Positions 1 to 12,464 of a stretch of DNA of 64,000 nucleotides are shown here, piece by piece. A program made the translations under genes and the position numbers. Origin of the DNA: Chaunax sp. Z400 (lineage: Eukaryota; Chordata; Actinopteri; Lophiiformes; Chaunacidae); the NCBI GenBank assembly GCA_037577475.1, contig CM075183.1:19818781-19882780 (forward strand), in the 5' to 3' direction. The notes beneath the pieces were generated by a model. The model saw only the letters and a program-made list of their open reading frames with translations. It ran no database searches and had not been told where the DNA came from. Numbering within the stretch: the stretch's first letter is position 1; each line of letters starts with the position of its first letter.

Positions 1-534
1 ATTACATGGCCTCTCCAAGTCCAGACATGGATACAGGATCCATCCAAATAACCCAAATTATAGAGAACCATTTTATGAAAAACATAAAAAAACACATCTT
101 TATTTTTAAAAGGTATGCAGGACAGCCATTTAAAACTAGTACAGCATCATCTCGTAGCCTTTTATGCATATAATTAGCATCGTGATGATAACATGATAAA
201 ACACTTCACAACATATGAAAATACAGGCATATGTGCTAACGTCAGCAATAAATGAATGCCTATAAAAGTCATCAGTAAAAGTGGAAACATTTATCAAATC
301 CTCACTTCAGCTTCAAACATACCTTTTTGAAATTATACACACACACATATAGGGGCTTATAGATTACTAATGAACTAGCATTTTCTCTTTAACTTATAAG
401 TTTGTTTTTTTTAAAAGTCATAAATGTCACTTGAAAAAGTCATTATAAACAACCTGAACATAATAACTGGCAACCCTCTTAATAAAAAAATGCCAACATT
501 AAAACTCTTTTCCATCACAGACTGAAATGAAAGA

Positions 535-540
535 TTTATT
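535..540 (-). terminator. Candidate ccnb3 polyadenylation signal
   Basis: TTTATT on plus is AATAAA on minus, about 125 bp past the ccnb3 stop. A second AATAAA at 99-104 could serve a longer 3' UTR. The first 662 bases are AT-rich and otherwise show only probable 3' UTR and flank. Confidence 0.45.
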
Positions 541-662
541 TCCAATATTATATAAAAGACAGACTAGACGGCACGTATAAATATTAAACATATTAACAAT
601 ATATACACGGGTTTGAGGACTAGATTTAGGGTGGCAGGGGTCGGTTTAGGGGAGGCGACACC

Positions 663-3600
663 TCACGCAGATAAAGCTTTCTCCAAGATGTTGATGTTGA
701 CCAACGGAAGAGACGCAACTTCAAAAAACACCCTGAAAGAAATAGAAGAATCTATTAACATTCTGATCATAAGATAACAGTTTTATATATGTCTTTAGAT
801 ACGTACTTGTGGGAGTATTTGTTTCTGATGGCTCTCAGTTTGTCATCGGGAGGAGCTAAAAGCATCGCGTGGAGTTTTCTGACGACAGGTGCTAAATCTG
901 ACGTCCGATAGCCGGAGTGGAACTGCAGGATGGGAGACTGTAGCACAGGAGACAGGGGGGAAAAAGCAGTAGCTCATATAAACATGTAGCCACGCTGACA
1001 CCTTAAAGCTGCAAAAAATAAAATAATTAATTGCTTAGGTTTCAATTCTCTGCTGCTGCCGTTTCAACAATGTTGCAGACACATCATTTCTGAACGGTAG
1101 AGACGACGCAGGGGCAGATTTTGCAGCCTGCTCAGGAGCAAAATAAAATCATCCCCCCATCTGTTGCACTGCCGCTGCAATGATAAATAAAATTTACATA
1201 GAAAAACAATTTCCATTTAAATTGAAAGGAGGATGATTGCAGTCTGGCTCTTCGTTCGGGGCTGAGAATCCAGCCTCGTTGCAAAAGTGACAGTTTTAAG
1301 GATTAGTTTGGATCCCAAATAACATTATAGGGAAAAACACAAAAGTGATGGAGGCAGCGGTGCATCGATGACTCCCATGTTCTGCAAGGTGAAATTATGT
1401 TCCTGTAAAACGAGTCTGATGGTTTGGAAGGGGGTATAGATGGAAACCACTGTTTCAGTTCCCTGTTGGAACGGGCTGGTTGACAGCAAGCTAAATGTAA
1501 TAGTGTCAACTTAAACTGATGCTGATTTTTCTGTTTGTTTTAGAGGCTAGTTTTGCTGCTCCGATCAACAGCAGTACATTCAGTACATCTTATCCAACCT
1601 GCCGACACATGCACTGATCAACCATTAGAACCAGACCAGATCCACAAACTGAACTTTATGCATTATATGAGCACCAGACTGAGAAACTCAAAGTTGTTGA
1701 CCCTGATGTTGAGAGTAGCTTCTTTTACTTTCTAGGCTAAACAAGACAAATTGCTCCAAACCTAGCTGATATGAAAACCCTTCGGTTTGGAAGACAGTTG
1801 CAATTTTGAAATCAAAACCAGATGCATCAAGTAAAACATCAAAATACAAAAGTGTACCTGCAAAAAAAAACAACAACAGCTAAACAGAGACAAGAGGCTG
1901 TGATTCGAACAGAGAGTAAAGAAGTGCTGAAGGAGAAAAGAGGAGCAGAGGTGTGTCTGTTTGCGGTGTGACGTTAGCCTACCCATCCTCCCAGATCTTT
2001 AGTGACCAGCGCCATCAGCAGGCAGACTGAGGCCAGCAGCGAGCCTCTCTCCGACACCAGCTCCACCTCCATGAGGCTCATCTCGCAGTAGTACCGGGCC
2101 AGAGTCAGCGTATCCATGGCCGCACTCACACACTGCAGAGACGACACAGCAAACAATCAGGTGAGGAGACACAATCCCTGCTGACGAAAAAGGCTCTAAA
2201 CTTCATACGCTTCACACACCTTGGCGTAGCGTCTGAGGAAGCGATAGGGGATGGGGATGTTGATGTCGAAGGACAGCGCCTGCAGGATCCTGCCCTCCAT
2301 GGAGATAAGCTCCTCCCTCTTGTATGCATCATCGCAAATGTAAAGGAAGTCGTCGACACAAGGCGGACTGCGCTCCTGCAGGATCAAAATAAAGTAACAC
2401 GGTGTTCGGTGTCAGGAAACTCTTGAAGCCCTCATTCTTTGTTGTATCTGGGATTTTGAAAAGGTTAACAGACTAACGTAGACCAAAGTCGACTTTACCT
2501 CAAATTTGGAGGCTATGAGCATCGCAGTGGAGCCGACGAGCTGCAGCATCTCCCTGTGGACTGGAGTCTTAGACAGGAAGTGGTCTGTTATCTTCACGGC
2601 CAGGTAAAGGGTCTCATGGTACAGCTCAAAGTTCTCCTAAACAAATGCAGAGAACAGATTCCAGTCAACATGCTGCACAAACGCAGACAAACAGGAGAAT
2701 GACAATAAGGAAGACACAACTTAATGCTGCAATTTAGTTCCTGGTATCCAACTGAGCAGCAACGCAAATGTTCCTCTGATTTTTACAATTACATGCTTCA
2801 AATCTACCTTTATTTGAAACCCCCCGGAGTTTTAATTAGCAGTGATTTTACTTTAAAATGTACCTCACTTACTTTAACACCCCTGAAATCACTTATTAAA
2901 AGAAATTCACAGACACAAACACACAACAGGAGGCCAGGAAAAACTCACCTGCACTTCCACCAGCCAGTCTATCAGGATTGCCCTCATCTCCGGGTTGAGG
3001 CTCTGCTGCATCGGCATGTAGTTACAAAGGACGAACTTTTCCTCTCTCTGTTTTAAGTAGTCAAAGATGTCCTTTGCATACTCCGGACACATGAAATAGT
3101 CCTCAGAGTTCTCAGAGTCGATGTCAAACTCCTCTGGGATCTGCAAGGATGGAGAGAATATAAATAAAGATGAGAGAACAACATGTGTAAAGGTCTGAAG
3201 GTTCTTTTGGGGGGTCTGTTATTTTCCTCACTGCTTGTTTCTGAAGATGTGCTGGCACTTCACGGACAGCAGGGGGCGCAGCAGCTACCAGCTCTTGTAC
3301 TGGGGCTGGTCCATCCCTCTGCGCCTCCTCTCCGTCAGTCTTTTCTGTCTCAGGGGTCGTCCCGTCTGAGCTCACAGACGACAACCTGCAGAGGGAGGAG
3401 GCGCAGCAAAGTTAAAGGCCAAGGAGAGAAGAACGGGAGAAGTTCAGGGAGAACAGAAGGTGAAAAGAGCCATTACTTCTTTAGGTTCTCTCGATTCTTC
3501 GCTGAGGTGGAGCTCGCTTTCTTCGCTTGCTTCTTCGCCGCATCCTTCTTCCTTCCTGGAAGACTGATCTGAACCTTGTGGGCCTGTGATTGAGATGAAA

Positions 3601-4436
3601 TTGGAAGGATTTTTTTTTAGAAACCACCACGTCATTCAGTCATTTTTCAACTTGGCATTGCATGTCCTGCAATGTGACAATTGCACGTTGACACTGCAGG
3701 CCTTCTAACGTCTCAAAGGATCCTTATTTCAATCTTCAGTTTTAGAGAAACCTTGTTCAGATGAACACTAAGTGCTAAATTCAAATCAAGGACCATAACT
3801 CCACTGAAAACAGTTTTCCTACTACAGTACATATTAGAACCCGAGGCTAAAGTTTATTTGCCTATCTTTAACGTTTCTTGTGAAACACACAAACGGACAG
3901 AACCGATTCCTATAATCCCATCCATATCATGGCGGTGCATAATAAACATTGTTGTCATCATATATACTACAACCACTATAAAGTGTAGTCAGGCTTTAGA
4001 CTTTTAGTCCAGTGTAAAGTGCCTACATCCTTGAATCCTACTCTTACTCTTACATTAGTGATGTCTATGAAGGCGGTCCTCTTCTTTGGGGCTCCATGAG
4101 GAGGGGAGGAGGACCTCTTCACCTGTTGCCCTTCCTCCTGCAGCACACAAACAGGGAAAAACAACAAGCGTATCACTCAAAAATCACGTGTTTACCAGCG
4201 CCCAAACAAAAGATGTAGCTTACTTTTTAGCATACATATTGTTTAATTGATCATTTTTAACGTCATGCACTCTGTGGAATAGCTGTTGTGCGTTAATGAC
4301 TGCGTCATTTCCACTTTGCACTTGTTAAAACGAGCATGCATGTTCCTTTTACCTGGTTCTCGGTGGTTGTTGTGGTTAGCATGGGTATTTTGCTCCCAGC
4401 GGGGACTGTGGGTTTCTTTCCTCTCGCTACAGGCAT
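663..4436 (-). CDS. ccnb3: Cyclin B3, complete, ten coding exons
   Basis: Mitotic and meiotic B-type cyclin, a nuclear CDK partner degraded by the APC/C. Minus-strand coding exons: 4436-4353, 4137-4054, 3583-3477, 3385-3232, 3140-2949, 2636-2499, 2375-2220, 2132-1983, 937-807, 732-663. All joins keep phase and use GT-AG, giving 421 residues, a usual length for short non-mammalian cyclin B3. Residues 48-56 read RTAFIDITN, a destruction box with the phenylalanine typical of cyclin B3. A lysine-rich stretch (about 66-80) follows and could be a nuclear signal. The cyclin-box signature MRAILIDWLVEVQ is at 195-207, followed by LIASKFE. The second cyclin fold ends in NKYSHKVFFEVASLP and the stop at 663-665. 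The ATG (4434-4436) is the first codon of a clean MPVARGKKP terminus. For exon 5 I chose donor GTGAGG (3231-3226); reading on would leave an intron of about 44 bp. Identification is firm; only UTR limits are uncertain. Confidence 0.95.
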
Positions 4437-4723
4437 GGCTGATTCCTTTCTCCTCTGGAAACAAACTCTGTAGCGGCTGCACTGTAATCTGCGTCACATA
4501 GGAAGATTTTTAAAAAATGGCGGGTTTGTTTTAAAAAACAAATGGTACGACGTGAGACTGAAGCAGTTTTATTTAGCGACAGGTGACTGGATTTACAAGC
4601 GACTAGCTAAACACAGCTTAGCGTTACGCATCTTTGTGTTTGCTGGGTGGGGTTTCCTCACGTGAACCGATTGAAAATATTCATCTAATTAAAATGTTTT
4701 TTGAAGATTTGTTCGGTCTTACC
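4353..4723 (-). other. ccnb3: ccnb3 5' end: noncoding exon, first intron and start exon
   Basis: On the minus strand a donor (GTAAGACC after 4723) and an acceptor (CAG ending at 4489) bracket an intron of about 230 bp. A noncoding first exon therefore probably ends at 4723, and exon 2 begins at 4488 with 5' UTR before the ATG at 4436. The transcription start is not determined; it probably lies between about 4750 and 4860. Confidence 0.6.
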
Positions 4724-5010
4724 GTGTATTTCCAGCTGGTTCGACTTCAGTCGCTTAGTTTCAGAACGAGAAACACCGCATTCGACTTGTTAAACTAGTG
4801 TAAATAGTCCAGGTTTGCTGTGTTTCTTCGCAGACTGGAGCTCAGACAAAAGTGTTTCCGATGCGGATCCAAATTTGCAGCGCCTCGTTCTCATTGGCTG
4901 AAATTTGAGCCGACGGACAAATCAGAGAGGCGCAAGAGATGCGGCTGCTGTGAGGCGTTGGTTTCATTGTCTGGCACCGCCCGGTGTCTTTATGAGGAAG
5001 ATATGTATTA
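4724..5010 (-). promoter_or_regulatory. Probable ccnb3 promoter
   Basis: This segment lies directly upstream of the inferred first exon. It carries a minus-strand CCAAT box (ATTGG on plus at 4893-4897) in GC-richer DNA than its surroundings. Paired CCAAT boxes and CHR elements are common in G2/M cyclin promoters. I see one clear minus-strand CCAAT box and no certain canonical CHR. Two plus-strand CCAAT motifs occur farther out, near 5218 and 5262. Confidence 0.4.
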
Positions 5011-5655
5011 GCAAAGTATAATTTTTAAATAAATATGTATATTTTTTCACTTTTGTGTTATTATATTAAGTATTATATAATATTAAGTATGTTTTAAGCA
5101 CCACCACTATAATTTTAAAGGTAAATCAATAATGATCTCCGTCCATCTTGTTTCATCAAACTTAAATCTAACAAACCCTGGAGGAGGAGCATGTAGGAGT
5201 TTTAAACATCCAAGCAGCCAATAGCAGTTTAAACATTAGGGATTTTACTGATGTTTTTCTGACCAATGAACCGACATTGTAACTGATTGTGATTATTTTA
5301 CGATAGACATGAGGCCAAATATACACGTGACATTGATTATGTCCATTAGTCATCATCAAACACAAGTACAAAGTCCTTTTCGAATTATTTTACCCTTTGT
5401 ACTATATGTGCTTGTTTTCATGCAGTACATTTCTGCATTCATTATACTATTATTGCATATTTTGAGTGAACCAATGTACAGCATAAACAATATATAATAT
5501 TTATTTAACAATGCATAAACTCATTTGGCACAACAATTTTCTGTAGTTGCTGTTTTTCTACACGTCTGCACACATACACATAAACTTACTGTATTTGCAC
5601 TGCTATTGTTTATCTGAACAGTATAGACATCACATTCAATTTTGCATTAATCCAA
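5011..5655. other. AT-rich intergenic DNA
   Basis: No coding exon, RNA gene or recognisable repeat seen. Short open frames here have no domain content. Confidence 0.5.
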
Positions 5656-5745
5656 CTGAGAATAGAAATAGAAATAGAAACCCTTTATTGTCGTTGTACG
5701 AAGACACACATTGAGATTATGAGTGTTGAACAGACAAAAGTTAAG
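5656..5745 (-). repeat. Dispersed fish repeat 3' end
   Basis: A short GAAATA tandem run leads into CCCTTTATTGTCGTTGTACG. This phrase (usually TTTATTGTCATTGTAC) is recalled as the tail of an abundant fish interspersed repeat, read here in reverse. Family name not assigned. Confidence 0.45.
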
Positions 5746-6470
5746 TTAAGTTATTTTTCTATATATTTATATATATGTGTGTGTTAATCTGATGGAATTA
5801 AAAGATGACCCAAGGAAAGAAATGGTTTTGTTGTTTGTTGAGTCTGTTTGTCCGTGTTTTTATGCTCCTTTTTTATCTTTTCTTTTTTCTTTTTCTTTTT
5901 ATAAATAGAAAGAATATGACAGACTATTCTACTTTAAGCTTGTATTTTTTGGGGGTTAGGGTTATGATGAAGGCCATGAGATGCAGTTGAAAGCTTCACC
6001 TTGAGTGAAGAATAGTTTTACCTGATTCCACTTTTTGTGAGGGGAGGTCAAATTTAGCCTCTGTAAGCCAGAGGTTTATATTTTTCTCTCACTTGTATAA
6101 AGCAGTTTTAGCATGATTTCCCTTGAGACAGTAACACAAGAGCAAAACAACACCTAAAATTGATTTAAATACTCATGTTCAGCAATGAGCTCACTGAAAC
6201 ACAGATAAATATTTCCTGAACTGGAGTAGAATGAGCACACTGGGCCTACTGGGGCCCACAACACAGAGTTACCGCAGTAACAGCTGACAACTAACATCCA
6301 TCCAGCTGCTATTAATTTAGGAGTGTCATCTTTAATTCTTGTCTGAGTAACAGGAATCGATGCCATAAATTGTGTCTCAGTCTTGTTGAGAAAACAAAAT
6401 CTTAAGTCATGGATGAATTTTTTTTTAAAGCTGCATTGCGCAGTGTCATCTCTAATTACAGCCTCCACTG
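5746..6470. other. Intergenic DNA without recognised genes
   Basis: T-rich tracts and a minus-strand open frame (6154-6468) without domain features. Part of the right half may belong to the repeat described next. Confidence 0.4.
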
Positions 6471-6474
6471 TTTA

Positions 6475-6880
6475 AAGAATAGTCCATTCAGTAATGAAAA
6501 TTCAGCCATTTTCTACTCACTCCCATGCTGATTGAAAGTGGGGCGAAGTTTCTCAGTCCATAAAACATTTCTGGAGCTTCACGGCAAAACAGCATTGCAA
6601 CATTCGCCTAATCAACTGTAGACGTTTGGGACTTGTTTTAAAACGTGGAAGGAACAACCGAAGACAAACATCAAGTGAGTCATGCAGGTCATATGCCGTT
6701 ATCCAAGTCTCCAGAGAACCCTGGATCCAAAACCAGTTTGAAAAAGACATTATGTACACCCGACGTTTTGGTTCTAGACCTTCATCAAGCTAATGCAAAA
6801 GTGGTTAAATATCGGGGGGGAAAAAAATTTAAAAAGTTTTTAAAAAAGCACTTAAATATGTGGTAACACACACCAGGAGC
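6475..6880. repeat. Dispersed repeat of a common fish family
   Basis: Text such as AAAATTCAGCCATTTTCTAC and AAAACATTTCTGGAGCTTCA is recalled from many fish loci as an interspersed element. Ends and class are not determined. An open frame within it (6645-6866) has no protein features. Confidence 0.45.
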
Positions 6881-7445
6881 TTTAAAAAAAAAGCCAGCCA
6901 GAATCTGCATGGAGGTGGGTAGATGATTACAAAACTTTCATTTTTGTGTAACTCCAAAATAAACAAATATCCTTCATTTATCTTCCACACGGGGCACAAA
7001 AGCAGCAGGTTCACACAAAAAAGAAAAAAAACCAAAGCTAATAGTCACTTGATTTGAACCAGATACTCTGGTGTGAAGGTCTGCAGACCTTTCAGTGAAA
7101 TCTGGCGTCTATTGAAACCTACAGAGAGATTATTTCTTATTTCATCTCCCCGCCCTGTTTTCCTCATGCAAGATAAAAAGCCTCCATATAAGAGGAGTTT
7201 ATCCAGACTGCATGTGTCTCCATCAGAGCTGAGAGACGCAGTTTTCAAGCTCTTAGAATTTGGTTGAATCTGATAAGAAATCTGCATCATAGAAACCAAA
7301 CCAATCAGTGTGAGATGTGTGTAATCATCCACACATGAGGTACTATTTTTTAGAGGGAAATATTGTACTTTTTACTTAATTCAAAGTATCTGATTTAGAA
7401 ATTTATTGTCTACTACTCTGATATTCATTTATTTAATTGTTGTCA
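6881..7445. other. Unique-looking flank left of the macrosatellite
   Basis: No exon or recognised element. The sequence turns into degenerate hexamers (GGTTGGGGTTGGGG, then TTAGGG) from about 7446. Confidence 0.5.
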
Positions 7446-7505
7446 TAGGGTTGCAGCGAGGGTTGGGGTTGGGGTTAGGGTTAGAGTTAGGTTAGGTTAG
7501 GGGTT
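7446..7505 (+). repeat. Degenerate hexamer block T0 (left edge)
   Basis: Short run of GGGTTG, GGGTTA and TTAGGTTAGG variants directly before the first spacer; partly out of 6-bp register. Confidence 0.8.
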
Positions 7506-8029
7506 AAAAGGATAAAAACTCAATTCAGTACCCCAACTGAATTCTATATCTCGGGAATGGAAGGTCATAGAGACTCGCGACCAAGTCCGTCTGAGGGTTT
7601 TCGGGGTCTCTGAGAACACCAGTCTTTGTCCCGAGTCTCTACGACCTTCCCTTCCCGAGATATGACATATCCAGTAGGTGGGTATACTGAATATGTGTAT
7701 CTCAGGAACGGAAGGTCGTAGAGACTCGGGGACAAGTCTGGCGTGTTCAGCGCCCCCGAAATATGGCAGACGGATCTTGGTTTCAAGTTGCTCCGACCTT
7801 CGGTTCCCGAGTTATACCTACGTTTATTTTCTCATTGTAGATGAATGGGGCTTGGCGCACCTATACTGAATATGTGTATCTCGGAAATGGAAGGTCGTAG
7901 AGACTCGGCACCAACATCCGTCTCGGGGTATTTGGGGTCTCTGAGAATGCCAGTCTTTGTCCCGAGTCTCTACGGCCTTCCCTTCCAGAGATATAACATA
8001 ACCAGTAGGGGGGTATACTGGGTCTTAGA
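7506..8029 (+). repeat. Spacer cassette S1, A'BA type, diverged
   Basis: 524 bp with units A', B and A. It carries more substitutions than other copies (for example ATCTCAGGAACGG and CTCGGAAATGG), consistent with an edge position. Confidence 0.85.
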
Positions 8030-8307
8030 CTAGGGTTAGGGCTAGGGTTAGGGCTAGGGTTAGGGTTAGGGTTAGGGTTGGGGCTAGGGTTAGGGTTTGA
8101 GCTAGGGTTAGGGTTAGGGTTTGAGCTAGGGTTAGGGTTTGAGCTAGGGTTAGGGTTAGGGTTTGAGCTAGGGTTAGGGATAGGGTTAGGGTTTGAGCTA
8201 GGGTTAGGGTAAGGGTTTGAGCTAGGCCTAGGGTTAGGGTTTGAGCTAGGGTTAGGGTTAGGGTTTGAGCGAGGGTTAGGGTTTGAGCTAGGGTTAGGGT
8301 TAGGGTT
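8030..8307 (+). repeat. Hexamer block T1
   Basis: 278 bp, the shortest internal block. It is mostly TTTGAG-CTAGGG-TTAGGG and lacks the long TTGGGG section found in other blocks. Confidence 0.85.
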
Positions 8308-8832
8308 AAAAGGAAAAAAACTAAATTCAGTACCCCTACTGAATTCTATATCTCGGGAACGGAAGGTCGTAGAGACTCGGGACCAACTTCCGTCTGGGGG
8401 TTTCCGGCGTCTCTGAGAACACCAGTCTTTGTCCCGAGTCTCTACGACCTTCCCTTCCCGAGATATGACATATCCAGTAGGTGGGTGTACTGAATATGTG
8501 TATCTCGGGAACGGAAGGTCGTAGAGACTCGGGGACAAGTCTGGCGTGTTCAGCGCCCCCGAAATATGGCAGACGGATCTTGGTTCCAAGTTGCTCCGAC
8601 CGTCGGTTCCCGAGTTATACCTAAGTTTATTTTCTCATTGTAGATGAATCGGGCTTGGCGCACCTATACTGAATATGTGTATCTCGGGAACGGAAGGTCG
8701 TAGAGACTCGGGACCAACATCCGTCTGGGGATTTTCGGGGTCTCTGAGAACGCCAGTCTTTGTCCCGAGTCTCTACAACCTTCCCTTCCAGAGATATAAC
8801 ATATCCAGTAGGGGGGTATACTGGGTCTTAGA
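8308..8832 (+). repeat. Spacer cassette S2, A'BA type
   Basis: 525 bp: A' (hairpin), B and A (hairpin), closing with TATACTGGGTCTTAGA before the next hexamers. Confidence 0.9.
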
Positions 8833-11608
8833 CTAGGGTTAGGGCTAGGGTTAGGGTTAGGGTTGGGGCTAGGGTTAGGGTTAGGGTTGGGGCTAGGGTT
8901 AGGGTTAGGGTTTGGGTTAGGGTTAGGGTTGGGGCTAGGGTTAGGGTTAGGGTTGGGGCTAGGGTTAGGGTTAGGGTTGGGGCTAGGGTTAGGGTTGGAG
9001 CTAGGGTTAGGGTTAGGGTTGGGGCTAGGGTTAGGGTTAGGGTTTGGGTTAGGGTTAGGGTTGGGGCTAGGGTTAGGGTTAGGGTTGGGGCTAGGGTTAG
9101 GGTTAGGGTTGGGGCTAAGGTTAGGGTTGGAGCTAGGGTTAGGGTTAGGGTTGGGGCTAGGGTTAGGGTTAGGGTTGGGGCTAGGGTTAGGGTTAGAGTT
9201 GGGGCTAGGGTTAGGGTTGGAGCTAGGGTTAGGGTTAGGGTTAGGGTTTGAGCTAGGGTTAGGGTTAGGGTTGTTAGGGTTAGGATTAGGGTTAGGGTTA
9301 GGGTTTGAGCTAGGGTTAGGGTTAGGGTTTGAGCTAGGGTTAGGGTTAGGGTTAGGGTTTGAGCTAGGGTTAGGGTTAGGGTTTGAGCTAGGGTTAGGGT
9401 TAGGGTTAGGGTTTGAGCTAGGGTTAGGGTTTGAGCTAGGGTTAGGGTTAGGGTTTGAGCTAGGGTTAGGGTTAGGGTTTGAGCTAGGGTTAGGGTTAGG
9501 GTTAGGGTTTGAGCTAGGGTTAGGGTTTGACCTAGGGTTAGGGTTAGAGTTTGAGCTAGGGTTAGGGTTGGGGCTAGGGTTAGGGTTAGGGTTGGGGCTA
9601 GGGTTAGGGTTGGAGCTGGGGTTAGGGTTAGGGTTAGGGTTTGAGCTAGGGTTAGGGTTAGGGTTAGGGTTTGAGCTAGGGTTAGGGTTAGGGTTAGGGT
9701 TAGGGTTTGAGCTAGGATTAGGGTTTGAGCTAGGGTTAGGGTTTGAGCTAGGGTTAGAGCTAGGGTTAGGGTTAGGGTTTGAGCTAGGGTTAGGGTTAGG
9801 GTTTGAGCTAGGGTTAGGGTTTGAGCTAGGGTTAGGGTTAGGGTTAGGGTTTGAGCTAGGGTTAGGGTTAGGGTTTGAGCTAGGGTTAGGGTTTGAGCTA
9901 GGGTTAGGGTTAGGGTTTGAGCTAGCGTTAGGGTTAGGGTTAGGGTTTGAGCTAGGGTTAGGGTTACGGTTAGGGTTTGAGCTAGGGTTAGGGTTAGGGT
10001 TTGAGCTAGGGTTAGGGTTAGGGTTAGGGTTTGAGCTAGGGTTAGGGTTAGGGTTAGGGTTTGAACTAGGGTTAGGCTTAGGGTTTGAGCTAGGGTTAGG
10101 GTTAGGGTTAGGGTTTGAGCTAGGGTTAGGGTTAGGGTTTGAGCAAGGGTTAGGGTTAGGGTTTGAGCTAGGGTTAGGGTTAGGGTTAGGGTTTGAGCTA
10201 GGGTTAGGGTTAGGGTTAGGGTTTGAGCTAGGGTTAGGGTTAGGGTTTGAGCTAGGGTTAGGGTTAGGGTTTGAGCTAGGGTTAGGGTTAGGGTTAGGGT
10301 TTGAGCTAGGGTTAGGGTTAGGGTTTGAGCTAGGGTTAGGGTTAGGGTTAGGGTTTGAGCTAGGGTTAGGGTTAGGGTTAGGGTTTGAGCTAGGGTTAGG
10401 GTTAGGGTTTGAGCTAGGGTTAGGGTTAGGGTTTGAGATAGGGTTAGGGTTAGGGTTAGGGTTTGAGCTAGGGTTAGGGTTAGGGTTTGAGCTAGGGTTA
10501 GGGTTAGGGTTTGAGCTAGGGTTAGGGTTAGGGTTAGGGTTAGGGTTTGAGCTAGGGTTAGGGTTAGGGTTTGAGCTAGGGTTAGGGTTTGAGCTAGGGT
10601 TAGGGTTTGAGCTAGGGTTAGGGTTTGAGCTAGGGTTAGGGTTGTGGCTAGGGTTAGGGTTCGAGCTAGGGTTAGGGTTAGGGTTTGAGGTAGGGTTAGG
10701 GTTAGGGTTAGGGTTTGAGCTAGGGTTAGGGTTAGGGTTTGAGCTAGGGTTAGGGTTAGGGTTAGGGTTTGAGCTAGGGTTAGGGTTAGGGTTTGAGCTA
10801 GGGTTAGGGTTAGGGTTAGGGTTTGAGCTAGGGTTAGGGTTAGGGTTTGAGCTAGGGTTAGGGTTAGGGTTAGGGTTTGAGCTAGGGTTAGGGTTAGGGT
10901 TAGGGTTTGAGCTAGGGTTAGGGTTAGGGTTAAGCTAGGGTTAGGGTTAGGGTTAGGGTCTGAGCTATGGTTAGGGTTAGGGTTTGAGCTAGGGTTAGGG
11001 TTAGGGTTTGAGCTAGGGTTAGGGTTAGGGTTTGAGCTAGGGTTAGGGTTTGAGCTAGGGTTAGGGTTTGAGCTAGGGTTAGGGTTTGAGCTAGGGTTAG
11101 GGTTAGGGTTAGGATTGTGGCTAGGGTTAGGGTTCGAGCTAGGCTTAGGGTTAGGGTTTGAGCTAGGGTTAGGGTTTGAGCTAGGGTTAGGGTTAGGGTT
11201 TGAGCTAGGGTTAGGGTTAGGGTTAGGGTTTGAGCTAGGGTTAGGGTTAGGGTTTGAGCTAGGGTTAGGGTTAGGGTTAGGGTTTGAGCTAGGGTTAGGG
11301 TTAGGGTTTGAGCTAGGGTTAGGGTTTGAGCTAGGGTTAGGGTTAGGGTTTGAGCTAGGGTTAGGGATAGGGTTAGGGTTTGAGCTAGGGTTAGGGTTAG
11401 GGTTTGAGCTAGGGTTAGGGTTAGGGTTTGAGCTAGGGCTAGGGTTAGGGTTTGAGCTAGGGTTAGGGTTTGAGCTAGGGTTAGGGTTAGGGTTTGAGCT
11501 AGGGTTAGGGTAAGGGTTTGAGCTAGGCCTAGGGTCAGGGTTTGAGCTAGGGTTAGGGTTAGGGTTTGAGCTAGGGTTAGGGTTTGAGCTAGGGTTAGGG
11601 TTAGGGTT
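8833..11608 (+). repeat. Hexamer block T2
   Basis: 2776 bp. The left part (to about 9240) alternates TTGGGG-CTAGGG with TTAGGG. A register break TTGTTAGGG occurs near 9270. The rest is TTTGAG-CTAGGG-(TTAGGG)n. It ends with the shared motif GAGCTAGGCCTAGGG. Confidence 0.9.
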
Positions 11609-12464
11609 AAAAGGAAAAAAACTAAATTCAGTACCCCTACTGAATTCTATATCTCGGGAACGGAAGGTCGTAGAGACTCGGGACCAACGTCCGTCTGGGG
11701 GTTTCCGGCGTCCCTGAGAACACCAGTCTTTGTCCCGAGTCTCTACGACCTTCCCTTCCCGAGATATGACATATCCAGTAGGTGGGTGTACTGAATATGT
11801 GTATCTCGGGAACGGAAGGTCGTAGAGACTCGGGGACAAGTCTGGCGTGTTCAGCGCCCCCGAAATATGGCAGACGGATCTTGGTTCCAAGTTGCTCCGA
11901 CCGTCGGTTCCCGAGTTATACCTAAGTTTATTTTCTCATTGTAGATGAATCGGGCTTGGGGCACCTATACTGAATATGTGTTTCTCGGGAACGGAAGGTC
12001 GTAGAGACTCGGGACCAACATCCGTCTGGGGGTTTTCGGGGTCTCTGAGAACGCCAGTCTTTGTCCCGAGTCTCTACGACCTTCCCTTCCAGAGATATAA
12101 CATATCCAGTAAGGGGGTATACTGAATATGTGTATCTCGGGAACGGAAGGTCGTAGAGACTCGGGGACAAGTCTGGCGTGTTCAGCACCCCCGAAATATG
12201 GCAGACGGATCTTGGTTCCAAGTTGCTCCGACCGTCGGTTCCCGAGTTATACCTAAGTTTATTTTCTCATTGTAGATGAATCGGGCTTGGCGCACCTATA
12301 CTGAATATGTGTATCTCGGGAACGGAAGGTCGTAGAGACTCGGGACCAACATCAGTCTGGGGGTTTTTGGGGTCTCTGAGAACGCCAGTCTTTGTCCCGA
12401 GTATCTACGACCTTCCCCTCCAGAGATATAACATATCCAGTAGGGGGGTATACTGGGTCTTAGA
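11609..12464 (+). repeat. Spacer cassette S3, A'BABA type
   Basis: 856 bp: A' followed by two BA pairs (331-bp period). Minor substitutions include GTGTTTCTCGGG in the middle A unit. Confidence 0.9.

Noticed and set aside
3183..3572. Plus-strand open frame over ccnb3 exons 4-5
   Set aside because: Antisense shadow of coding exons whose splice sites and protein are clear on minus.
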